DNA of 24,189 nt, from NCBI GenBank assembly GCA_035252155.1, contig DATFDL010000777.1, positions 1-24,189 of the forward strand, read 5' to 3'. Origin of the DNA: JAICLL01 sp035252155 (lineage in GTDB: Bacteria > Planctomycetota > Planctomycetia > Pirellulales > JAICIG01). Shown here in pieces: positions 8,877-15,848 of the stretch (within the stretch, counting starts at the first letter, position 1; each line of letters starts with the position of its first letter). The translations under genes and the position numbers were made by a program. The notes beneath the pieces were generated by a model, which was not told where the DNA came from, searched no databases, and worked only from the letters and a program-made list of their open reading frames with translations.

Positions 8877-10412
8877 ATGCGCCGCCACTCGCCACACCCG
8901 GTCTCCGCCGCCCTCATGGTTCTCGTTTTGGTCGTGACGAACGCTCGTGCCGCCGAATCGACGGCGGGTGCGGCGCTCGGCTCGATTTCGGCTGGCGACC
9001 TGCGGCGGCATGTCGAAGTGCTGGCCGACGACATGCTCGAAGGCCGCGAAGCCGGCAGCCGCGGAGGGCATGCGGCCGCCCATTATCTGGGACGCGAGTT
9101 TCAAAAGCACCGCTTGGCGGGCGGCGCCGGCCCGCGAAGTTATTACCAGGCGTTCGGCGCCCAGTATCGCAACATCTTGGGGCTGCTCGAAGGAAGCGAT
9201 CCGCAACTGAAACGCGAGCTGATTGTGGTTAGCGCACATTATGACCATGTCGGCTACGGCAACGAACAGAATAGTTTCGGTCCTACCGGCTTCATTCACA
9301 ACGGCGCCGACGACAACGCCAGCGGCGCCGCCGCGATCGTCGAATTGGTCGAGGCCTTCGCTCAACTCGAACCGCGGCCTGCCCGCTCGATCTTGTTCGC
9401 ACTCTGGGACGGCGAAGAAAAGGGTCTGCTCGGGTCCGAACATTGGGTCGCGCATCCCACCTGGCCGCTCGCGCAAGTGCGCATGGTGATCAACCTCGAC
9501 ATGATCGGCCGCCTGCGGCAAGACAAGGTCGAGCTTTACGGCGGACGCACCAGCGCCGGCCTGCGGCGACTGGTCAGCATGAATAACGTGGCCGCGAACC
9601 TGCTGTTCGATTTCTCGTGGACGATGCGCGAGGACAGCGATCATTATTCTTTTTACAAACGCGGCATGCCCGTGCTGATGTTTCATACCGGCCTGCACGG
9701 CGATTATCATCGTCCCAGCGACGACGTGGAGAAACTCGACTACAGCGGCATGCAGCGACTGGCGCATGTGCTGTTTGGGCTGGTGCGGCAGCTTGCCGAC
9801 GAGCCGCGGCTGGCGGCGTTTCGTTCGGCCGCGCGGAGCGAAAGCGCTTCGGTGCGGGAGTGGCGCGAGCGGCCCTTGCCGCCTTTGGGCGGGCGGCTGG
9901 GCGTGACTTGGAACCCGGCCGACGAGCGCCTCGGTCGCGGCCTGCGCGTGACGCACGTGATGGCCGGTTCGGCGGCGGCCCGGGCGGGCGTCAGGCCCGG
10001 CGATCGGATCCTCAAATTTGCCGGCCGCGAGGTCGTTGACGGAGCGTCGTTCCGCTCTTGGGTGCTAGCCGCCCAAAACCCCGCGGTGCTGGAGGTCGCG
10101 CGCGGCGGAGTTGAAAAACCGATCGAGCTGCGCGTGCAGCTTGCCGGGCAGCCGTTGCGATTGGGCATTTCTTGGCGGCTTGATGACGCCGAGCCGGGGG
10201 TGGTGATCTTGGCGCGGGTGGTGCCCGATTCGCCCGCGGCCCGCGCGGGCCTGCGGGTGAACGACCGCATTTATGAAGTCGCCGGGCATTCGTTTAGTAA
10301 CGAGGCCGAACTTCGGCAGCTTGTTTCCGATCCCGCAGCCGAGAGCTTGGAATTGCTCACCGAGCGCCAAGGACGGCTGCAAAGCGTGCGACTCGAATTG
10401 CCGCGTCCGTAG
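8877..10412 (+). CDS. Secreted M28 metallopeptidase with two PDZ domains
   Basis: 511 aa. A signal peptide spans residues 1-25 (hydrophobic ALMVLVLVV, cleavage near ARA). The M28 di-zinc domain spans ~40-305. Likely ligands and catalytic residues: H121 in SAHYDHVG, bridging D145 in GADDNASG, E180 and E181 in DGEEKGLLGS, D208 in NLDMIGR, and H278 in YHRPSDD; all are present. Two PDZ domains follow, ~340-420 (AARAGVRPGDRILKFAG) and ~427-507 (AARAGLRVNDRIYEVAG). Known family role: zinc aminopeptidase or carboxypeptidase activity outside the cytoplasm; the substrate is not predictable. The ATG has no clear Shine-Dalgarno, but the signal peptide begins directly after it. The stop codon TAG sits inside a palindrome. 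A TATATAAG box at about 8779-8786 may belong to its promoter, but no -35 is evident. Confidence 0.93.
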   Translation: MRRHSPHPVSAALMVLVLVVTNARAAESTAGAALGSISAGDLRRHVEVLADDMLEGREAGSRGGHAAAHYLGREFQKHRLAGGAGPRSYYQAFGAQYRNILGLLEGSDPQLKRELIVVSAHYDHVGYGNEQNSFGPTGFIHNGADDNASGAAAIVELVEAFAQLEPRPARSILFALWDGEEKGLLGSEHWVAHPTWPLAQVRMVINLDMIGRLRQDKVELYGGRTSAGLRRLVSMNNVAANLLFDFSWTMREDSDHYSFYKRGMPVLMFHTGLHGDYHRPSDDVEKLDYSGMQRLAHVLFGLVRQLADEPRLAAFRSAARSESASVREWRERPLPPLGGRLGVTWNPADERLGRGLRVTHVMAGSAAARAGVRPGDRILKFAGREVVDGASFRSWVLAAQNPAVLEVARGGVEKPIELRVQLAGQPLRLGISWRLDDAEPGVVILARVVPDSPAARAGLRVNDRIYEVAGHSFSNEAELRQLVSDPAAESLELLTERQGRLQSVRLELPRP

Positions 10413-10435
10413 AAGGGAATTCATTCCGTCTACGG
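10407..10435. repeat. Palindromic repeat copy A, overlapping the M28 stop codon
   Basis: CCGTAGA (10407-10413) pairs perfectly with TCTACGG (10429-10435), and an inner GGAAT/ATTCC pairing continues the hairpin. The gene's TAG stop (10410-10412) is inside the left arm. It is a diverged member of the GAACGGAAT-NN-ATTCCGTTC family. There is no T-tract, so it is not a classic terminator. Confidence 0.7.
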
Positions 10436-10443
10436 ATTTCGAG

Positions 10444-10466
10444 GAACGGAATCAATTCCGTTCTAC
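10444..10466. repeat. Palindromic repeat copy B
   Basis: GAACGGAAT-CA-ATTCCGTTC is a perfect 9-bp palindrome with a 2-nt centre, followed by TAC. It lies 8 bp after copy A in the gap downstream of the M28 gene. Confidence 0.8.
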
Positions 10467-10533
10467 TCTTGGCACACAAACTGCTGCTTCCTGCCACCGC
10501 ACGGCCAGAGTGAAAATGCGGGAGGCAGAGAAG

Positions 10534-10878
10534 ATGGCATCCAAAGTAAGCACACACGCTTGGTTGTCGGTTTTCGCGGTTTCGGCGGCTTTAGGTTGCC
10601 CGATGCCCGCACGGGCCTCGGGCGGACGACACCTTGGTCCCAGCGACCAACCGCCTACCGGTCAGCAAGGCCCTGCGCAATCGGGCTACGGCCGGGCGAC
10701 CATCTATCGCTCGGGAGAGCTGCCTAAACCACCCGGAGAGCCGGGCGAACCCGCAAAGCCCGATGTTGCTCCAGTGCCACGACAACCGGGCAAAAAGGCA
10801 ACTGGGCCGGCGCTGCCGGTGATCATTCAAGGCGTGCCGCACCGCTTCCGTCTGCACTACAGCCAGACGGCGTGTTAA
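10534..10878 (+). CDS. Small secreted Pro/Gly-rich hypothetical protein
   Basis: 114 aa. I chose ATG 10534 because a strong GGGAGG lies about 8 nt upstream and the protein then begins with a signal peptide (basic start, hydrophobic WLSVFAVSAALG, cleavage near ARA-SGG). An in-frame open stretch extends upstream to 10273, but it overlaps the M28 gene and two palindromes and is unlikely to be translated. The mature part is rich in Pro, Gly and Gln (PKPPGEPGEPAKPDVAP at ~65-81), low in hydrophobics, and ends in a short basic/aromatic tail with a terminal Cys. A Cys at position 22 follows ALG, but the -3 residue does not fit a standard lipobox. I recognise no family and propose no function. The gene may be real but is short and low-complexity. 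Confidence 0.5.
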   Translation: MASKVSTHAWLSVFAVSAALGCPMPARASGGRHLGPSDQPPTGQQGPAQSGYGRATIYRSGELPKPPGEPGEPAKPDVAPVPRQPGKKATGPALPVIIQGVPHRFRLHYSQTAC

Positions 10879-10916
10879 CCACTCATAAGCAAAAAATGCG
10901 GACGCAAGACGGGTGC

Positions 10917-10986
10917 CACGGCATCCGTAGCGGCGCACATGGCTTCGGTTCGATGCGCGACGATAATCGCCGCTACGGACGCCGTG
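10917..10986. repeat. Long imperfect inverted repeat (19-bp arms)
   Basis: Left arm 10917-10935 and right arm 10968-10986 pair at 18 of 19 positions (core TCCGTAGCGGCG/CGCCGCTACGGA) around a 32-nt loop. It lies 38 bp after the small secreted gene, in a 290-bp stretch where I see no gene. No T-tract follows on either strand, so a terminator role is doubtful. Confidence 0.6.
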
Positions 10987-11150
10987 TGGTGCACCGCCGC
11001 AGACACCGCGCTGGAAGCAAGTTCCGCACGGCGTCCGCCGCGACGAACGCGCTGGTGAGCATCTCAACGCGATAGGCGCCGCGGCGGATGCCGAGGCACC
11101 CCACGAAATAGTTTGCTGACCCCAATCATTCAGCCCGCCGCGAGCTATTC

Positions 11151-11173
11151 GAACGGAATAAATTCCGTTCTAC
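11151..11173. repeat. Palindromic repeat copy C, carrying the stop of the GH144-like gene
   Basis: GAACGGAAT-AA-ATTCCGTTC is a perfect 9-bp palindrome, followed by TAC. On the minus strand its outer edge reads GTAGAACGG, and that TAG (11172-11170) is the stop codon of the neighbouring gene. Confidence 0.82.
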
Positions 11174-12507
11174 GAGGCCGCGCGCAACTCGAACGGAATG
11201 AATTCCGTTCCACCAGACCGCCGCTGAAAGCCCAGCCGCTCGACGGCCTTCGCGACGCAGGGGATTTGATGGAACGCCGCACGGACTCGCCCCTCCATCA
11301 AGAAGTTGTCAAGCGCCAAGGCTGCCGCGCCGGCGTCGATGCCCACCATGTCGCCCGCGATCCAGCGGCGATCGAGATTGACGTTACTGAAACCATAGGC
11401 CCCGCGGATCACGCGCCGTCGGTCGTGCTGGGCCTGGTACAGATTCTCCAAAACATATTCCGGCGCGTGAGCCACCGAGGCCAGGCTGGCGGTGAGGTGC
11501 GCCGTGCCGTCGAGGGGGCGGCTGGGCGAATACGAGCGATAGGCGTGCGGCGGCCAGCCGCCGGCCGGGCCATCTCCGGCCGACAAGCCCCAGAAACGCC
11601 GGTATGTGGCGAAGCGATCGGCATGGTCGCGGCAGACCTGACGGTTGGCGAGTGTGGCCAACCGCGCCTCGGCCCACAGATCGAGCTTGCCCGGCGCTTG
11701 CCAACGGACCAGGTCAACCAGATCGAGTCCGTATTGAAACACGAATAACCCCAGATCGGCATTATTGAACCGCAGGCCGCCGGCCGTGCCATAAAAGGGC
11801 CGTAGAGCGGTCCAGCAATCGGGCTCAATTGCCCGCGCGGGAACTGCGCCGGCGGCCAAGAGGTACATAAAAATCGTCTCGCCGTTGAGCCGGTCCCAGG
11901 CGCTCTCGAGCAGCCGGCCGTGCTCGCCTTTGCCGTGCAGCAAGAGCCGGCCCGCGTGCGGGCCTGTCGGCGCGGTCCATGCGCGCCACTCGACGCGCTC
12001 GTAAAGTCGCGCGGCGAGTTCCTCAAGCGTGCGATCTTGCAAAAAGGCGGCGGCCCAGAGTGCGCCGGCCACTAGCCACGATGAGTCGAGCGTACTGAAT
12101 CGATCGATGCCGCGCACGGCGCCGGTCGCGGCATCGACGAAATGCGGCAGCACGCCACGATCGCAGGGCAACCGCTCCAAGGCATGCCGCAGGCCGGCGC
12201 CGATCCGCCGGCAGGCTTCGGCCCGCGAGAGCAAATAATGAGGCTCGGCCGCGGCCAGGCCCAGCGCGATGAACCCCATGCCCGTGGCGGCCGTGCTCGC
12301 CAGGCCGTGCATTCGGCGTGGGCCGTGGTTCGCCTGGCGATCGAGAAACAGCCCGTTGGCAAGCTGGTTGTCAACAAAGTATTGCAGCGACGCTCGCTGC
12401 AGCCGCATGAGATACGCGCGGTCGGCCGCAGAAAGCGAATGGCCCGACTGGTGGGCGGCTGGGTGGGCGGAAGCGGCGTGGTTGGCCATCCGTGGCATCG
12501 CGGACAT
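11170..12507 (-). CDS. GH144 / glycoamylase-like (PF10091) protein
   Basis: 445 aa from ATG 12507. In-frame ATGs at 12498 and 12489, and a TTG at 12591, are alternatives; none has a good ribosome site and none gives a signal peptide, so the protein looks cytosolic as encoded. Family landmarks run in order: FVDNQLANGLFLDR (44-56), STAATGMGFIALG (71-83), LDSSWLVAGAL (140-150), LNGETIFMYLLAAG (207-220), FWGLSAGDGPAG (305-316), DGTAHLTASLAS (333-344), GAYGFSNVN (369-377) and VGIDAGAAALALDN (388-401). Known members hydrolyse beta-glucans such as beta-1,2-glucan. D141 and E210 sit where the family's conserved acidic residues are expected. The last ~12 residues after the LGF core are encoded by palindrome copies D and C. 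It is divergent from the subtilase gene. Confidence 0.85.
   Translation of the reverse strand: MSAMPRMANHAASAHPAAHQSGHSLSAADRAYLMRLQRASLQYFVDNQLANGLFLDRQANHGPRRMHGLASTAATGMGFIALGLAAAEPHYLLSRAEACRRIGAGLRHALERLPCDRGVLPHFVDAATGAVRGIDRFSTLDSSWLVAGALWAAAFLQDRTLEELAARLYERVEWRAWTAPTGPHAGRLLLHGKGEHGRLLESAWDRLNGETIFMYLLAAGAVPARAIEPDCWTALRPFYGTAGGLRFNNADLGLFVFQYGLDLVDLVRWQAPGKLDLWAEARLATLANRQVCRDHADRFATYRRFWGLSAGDGPAGGWPPHAYRSYSPSRPLDGTAHLTASLASVAHAPEYVLENLYQAQHDRRRVIRGAYGFSNVNLDRRWIAGDMVGIDAGAAALALDNFLMEGRVRAAFHQIPCVAKAVERLGFQRRSGGTEFIPFELRAAS
11191..11213. repeat. Palindromic repeat copy D, inside the GH144-like coding region
   Basis: GAACGGAAT-GA-ATTCCGTTC is a perfect 9-bp palindrome starting exactly 40 bp after copy C. 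It is translated on the minus strand as TEFIPF, forming part of the last residues of the glycoside hydrolase-like protein. Confidence 0.82.
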
Positions 12508-12690
12508 CCTTGTCGCGTGGCGGTATGCGGATTCGTTTCGGGAAGGCGAAATTAGCCGACACGGGCCGTCCAGAACAAGAGGAGTTGCCAAAACGCATCA
12601 TGCGTTTCTCGCCGGCAACATTGGCTTCCTGGCTTTTTCCACCGCCGCCCGTCTCGCTCCTGGGCGGCAAAAAACAACCTAGACTTGTGC

Positions 12691-12730
12691 GGTTTGCTTC
12701 GGCAAGTCTTGCCCGTTCAGGGCAAAAACC
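12691..12730 (+). promoter_or_regulatory. Structured segment in the subtilase leader region
   Basis: Two adjacent hairpins, TTGC-TTCG-GCAA (12694-12705) and TTGCCC-GTTCA-GGGCAA (12709-12725), are bracketed by GGTTT/AAACC (12691-12695 with 12726-12730), so a small three-way fold is possible. It lies about 80 nt before the subtilase start, in the 304-bp divergent gap (12508-12811) that otherwise holds no gene. No known riboswitch class is recognised. Confidence 0.3.
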
Positions 12731-12811
12731 ATGTTCGCGCGGTCCGCTCATTTGGGCGTCCGCGGTCAATTCGCGTTCGGCCAGGTTCCTGGCTTAGGGG
12801 AGAACTGATTG

Positions 12812-14848
12812 ATGGTTGGCAGCACGCGCGCCCGCGGGTCGGGCCACGTACGGCATTGCGCCGCCGCTTGGCGTGTCGAACTGGCGTTGGAGCGGCTCGA
12901 AGAACTTTTGCTGCTCAGCGGCGATCCGCTCGAGCCGGCGGCCGATTGGCGGCAAGAGACCTTTTCGATCGGCAACCTCGATCTGCAAACCGAGTCGATG
13001 CCCGGCGTCTCCGCCGCCGCGCAAAGCTACAGCGGCCTGGGACTGATCGGCGGCGATCTCGAACAGCAGCAGTATGGCTTTACCGGCGCAGGGTATTCGG
13101 TCGCCATTCTCGACACGGGCATCGACTACACCAACCCGGCGTTCGCGGGCCGTTACCTGGGCGGATGGAATTTTGTAGCCAACAACAACAACCCGATGGA
13201 CGACGAGGGGCACGGCACCCACGTGGCCGGCATCATCGGTAGCGCCAACCCGAATCACCTGGGCGTGGCGCCCGGCGTGGGCATCATCGCGCTCAAGGTG
13301 CTCGATAGCACCGGCACCGGTGACTTCGGGAACATTGATCTGGCGCTGCAATGGGTCATCGCCCATCAACAGCAGTACCACATCGCCGCCGTCAACATGT
13401 CGCTGGGCACCGGCAATTTTCAAACCGAGCCTTGGAACTTTCTCGATTCCGACTTTCAGCAACTGCAAGACGAAGGCGTCTTCGTCGCGGCGGCGTCGGG
13501 CAACGGCTATTACTCGTACGGCAGCCAGCTCGGCCTGGCGTTTCCCGCCATCAACAACATGGTGGTCTCGGTGGGGGCGGTCTACAACGGCAGCTATGGC
13601 TCGGTCGCGTGGGCCGATGGAGCGAAGGACTATTCGACGGCTTCGGATCAGATCACTAGCTTCACCCAGCGCGATTCGCAACTCGACATCCTCGCGCCGG
13701 GAGCTTTTATTACGTCGACTTACTTGGGAGGCGGCTGGGCCACGATGGCCGGCACGTCGATGGCCACACCGATGGTCGCCGGCGCCGCCGTGGTCATCCA
13801 TCAGGCACTTGACGCCGAAGGCGAAGACGCCGAAGCCACGCAAAGCGGCATTCTTTCCATCATGCAACACACCGGCGTGGGCATCGTCGACGCCAATTAC
13901 GGACAAGACAACGTGGTGCACACGGGCCAGACCTACGAGCGGCTCGATCTGTATAACGCGGTGCAGTCGATCGTTGCGGGCGGTCCCTCAAATGTGCCCA
14001 CCACGCCGCCCGTCGATCCGAATGTGGCCTATGTCGACGCGCTCTATGAAGAGCTGCTCGGCCGACACGCCGATCCGGCCGGGCTGAACACCTGGGTGGG
14101 CGCACTCGAATCGGGCATGTCGCGACTCGGCCTGGTGCGGCTGCTTTGGAATTCGGCCGAGCATCGGGCACAGCAGGTCGATCAAGACTATGCGGAGTTC
14201 TTGCATCGCTCGCCCAGCGACGCCGAGCGAAGCCATTGGACGGCCCTGCTGATGGCGGGCATCAGCGAAACCGACATCGCTCAGGCTTTTTTGAACTCGC
14301 CCGAGTTTCTCTCGGCCGAGCCGGACACGGGCAGTTTTATTCAATCGCTGTTTCAGGATGTGCTGGGCCGCCCGGCTGATGCCGGCGCGGTGGCGGCATT
14401 GGCGGGTTTGCTCGATCGCGGAATCAGTCGCGCCGAAGTGGCCGACCTGGTGCTCAACTCACTGGAGCGCGATGCCGACGTGGTCGAGAGCTACTATCAG
14501 CAGTTTTTGGGGCGCGGCGCCAGCGACGCCGAGCGACTGGGTTGGGCCAACGCGATTGCACACGGCGCCGTAGATCTCGAAACCGTGGGCGAAGCCTTTT
14601 TGGCTTCTGGCGAGTTTTTCAACCGGGCGGCCAATGGCAACGTCGGCGGCTTTGCCGAGCAGCTTGCAGGCGCCGGCGCTTTGCTCGATGCCGCGCCGGC
14701 CAACCAGTCGAGCAGTACAACCGGCTTCGGGCAACCCAGCGATGCGGCGGTCGGCACGCGCGCGGGCAATTCGGGTGAATCAATCACGCCGGCCTTGGCC
14801 GGGACGGCGGTCGGTTCCGACGCCGACACGCGCTGGGCACTCCTGTAA
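12812..14848 (+). CDS. Subtilisin-like serine protease (S8) with four DUF4214 repeats
   Basis: 678 aa from ATG 12812. A GGGGAG sits 9 nt upstream; the TTG just before the ATG is less likely. There is no classical signal peptide, but residues 25-36 read ALERLEELLLLS, a relaxed LEPR-XLL-type motif as in other large planctomycete exported proteins. The S8 domain covers ~85-390 with a complete active site: D101 in ILDTGID, H134 in EGHGTHVAG, N231 in ASGNG and S316 in AGTSMATP. Four DUF4214-like repeats follow (~405-452, 455-500, 507-553, 557-604), each with a [LF]LGR/HR..[DS] turn and a final N/AS.EF-type helix end. A ~70-residue Ser/Gly/Ala-rich tail ends the protein. Inference: an exported, surface-associated protease, with DUF4214 acting as a binding module. 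Confidence 0.93.
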   Translation: MVGSTRARGSGHVRHCAAAWRVELALERLEELLLLSGDPLEPAADWRQETFSIGNLDLQTESMPGVSAAAQSYSGLGLIGGDLEQQQYGFTGAGYSVAILDTGIDYTNPAFAGRYLGGWNFVANNNNPMDDEGHGTHVAGIIGSANPNHLGVAPGVGIIALKVLDSTGTGDFGNIDLALQWVIAHQQQYHIAAVNMSLGTGNFQTEPWNFLDSDFQQLQDEGVFVAAASGNGYYSYGSQLGLAFPAINNMVVSVGAVYNGSYGSVAWADGAKDYSTASDQITSFTQRDSQLDILAPGAFITSTYLGGGWATMAGTSMATPMVAGAAVVIHQALDAEGEDAEATQSGILSIMQHTGVGIVDANYGQDNVVHTGQTYERLDLYNAVQSIVAGGPSNVPTTPPVDPNVAYVDALYEELLGRHADPAGLNTWVGALESGMSRLGLVRLLWNSAEHRAQQVDQDYAEFLHRSPSDAERSHWTALLMAGISETDIAQAFLNSPEFLSAEPDTGSFIQSLFQDVLGRPADAGAVAALAGLLDRGISRAEVADLVLNSLERDADVVESYYQQFLGRGASDAERLGWANAIAHGAVDLETVGEAFLASGEFFNRAANGNVGGFAEQLAGAGALLDAAPANQSSSTTGFGQPSDAAVGTRAGNSGESITPALAGTAVGSDADTRWALL

Positions 14849-14862
14849 GGAATTTTCATAAT

Positions 14863-14949
14863 CGGCATGTGGACCAGTCCTCGGCTGGTTTCGCGACGCC
14901 GACAGGCGTCGGCGACGCACAGCCGAGGGCGGCTGTGCCACATAAGCCG
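14863..14949. repeat. Cloverleaf-like palindromic element
   Basis: Three hairpins sit in a row: ACCAG/CTGGT (14873-14889), CGACGCC-GACA-GGCGTCG (14894-14911) and CACAGCCG-AGGG-CGGCTGTG (14918-14937). All are enclosed by ATGTGG (14867-14872) pairing with CCACAT (14938-14943). The closing stem extends by CGGC/GCCG (14863-14866 with 14946-14949) across a 2-nt bulge. It lies between the subtilase stop and the ParE-like remnant. No T-tract is seen. Confidence 0.7.
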
Positions 14950-14992
14950 GCATAGAATGATCTAGTGGCAAGAGGCATGACTTGGAGAGCTT

Positions 14993-15205
14993 GTGAGGTT
15001 CCGCGTCCGCTGGAATAAAGCCGCGCTGGACGATTTGGCCGCGGCGTGGCTCCGAGCCACTTCCGAAGAGCGACGGCGGCGCACAGCGGCGGCGCAAGCT
15101 GTGGAGCAAGAGCTTCGCGATCGTCCGGCGCCGGTTCGCCCGGCATCGCCAAGCTCTGCCCCAGCCGAGGGATGCAGGTTGAATGAAATTCCTATGCTTC
15201 CTTGA
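14993..15205 (+). pseudogene. Truncated RelE/ParE-like toxin remnant
   Basis: A GTG start with GGAGAG a few nt upstream opens a 70-aa frame. Residues 1-45 (MRFRVRWNKAALDDLAAAWL, then ..ATSEERRRRTAAAQAVEQEL) resemble the first half of ParE/RelE-type proteins, where an R.RW...AL.DLA.IWL strand-helix start is common. After about residue 45 the similarity stops, and neither other frame restores the expected basic C-terminal strands. Full-length relatives are ~90-100 aa, so this is probably a decayed fragment. No antitoxin gene is adjacent. The ORF end overlaps the convergent acyltransferase gene by 14 bp. Confidence 0.4.
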
Positions 15206-15806
15206 GCCGTTTTACCGAGTCGCGGGCGCGTTGCAAGAATTCTATCTTCGGTTCATTCGCTTCGAGCCAGATCGGTGGGCCGAATGTGATGCAGCTTAAC
15301 AGTGGCACCGGCAGGAACTCACCGCGCGGCAACACCCGGTTCAGGTTGTCAATAAAAACCGGCACCAGCTCCAGATCGGGCCGCTTCTTAGCCAAATAAT
15401 AGAGACCGCTTTTGAACTCTTGAATTTCCGCGTCGAGATTGCGGTGCCCCTCGGGAAATACGATCAGCGAATGCGTATCGCCGATCGCCTTGACCATTAG
15501 ATCGACAGGACTTTGGTGTACCTTGATCTGCCGCCGATCGATCAACAGCGCGTCGAAGACCTGCGTCGATAGATAGCGGCGTACGCGGCCTTTTTCCCAA
15601 TAGTCTTTGGCGGCCACCGGCCGCGTGAGCACGCGCACCTCCGCCGGCAACGACGACCACAGCACCAACGCGTCTAAATGGCTGGTGTGATTGGCAAAGT
15701 AGACCCGCTGGCACGTGTCGGGCTGGCAGTCGATCCAGCGCACGCTGGCGCCGCTGATCAACCGCGCGATGGCCGCTAACAGGGTCCGGGTCATTTCGAC
15801 GCGCAT
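15192..15806 (-). CDS. PlsC-type lysophospholipid acyltransferase
   Basis: 204 aa, starting at ATG 15806 (an in-frame ATG at 15794 is possible). Motif I is NHTSHLD (39-45), the catalytic H40-x4-D45. Motif III is FPEGHRN (117-123), where most relatives have FPEGTR. VPVFIDN (148-154) matches the family's motif IV strand. Known role: transfer of an acyl chain to lysophosphatidic acid or a related lysolipid at the inner membrane. The protein is short for the family (usually ~220-260 aa) and has only a weakly hydrophobic N-terminus. It is the last gene of a minus-strand set, 42 bp after the SDR gene, so co-transcription is likely. A different acyl acceptor cannot be excluded. Confidence 0.88.
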   Translation of the reverse strand: MRVEMTRTLLAAIARLISGASVRWIDCQPDTCQRVYFANHTSHLDALVLWSSLPAEVRVLTRPVAAKDYWEKGRVRRYLSTQVFDALLIDRRQIKVHQSPVDLMVKAIGDTHSLIVFPEGHRNLDAEIQEFKSGLYYLAKKRPDLELVPVFIDNLNRVLPRGEFLPVPLLSCITFGPPIWLEANEPKIEFLQRARDSVKRLKEA

Positions 15807-15848
15807 CGTATCCGGCCCTCACGACCGAGCAAAGATCGACCGCATCGG

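Noticed and set aside
8634..9956. 440-codon minus-strand open frame
   Set aside because: Antisense shadow of the M28 peptidase gene, whose plus-strand frame has a signal peptide, all metal ligands and PDZ domains.
10591..11067. 158-codon minus-strand open frame
   Set aside because: It overlaps the small secreted plus-strand gene and a 19-bp inverted repeat. The composition is Arg/Cys/Ala-rich without a signal or domain.
12794..13921. 375-codon minus-strand open frame
   Set aside because: Antisense to the subtilase catalytic domain, which is clearly the coding frame.
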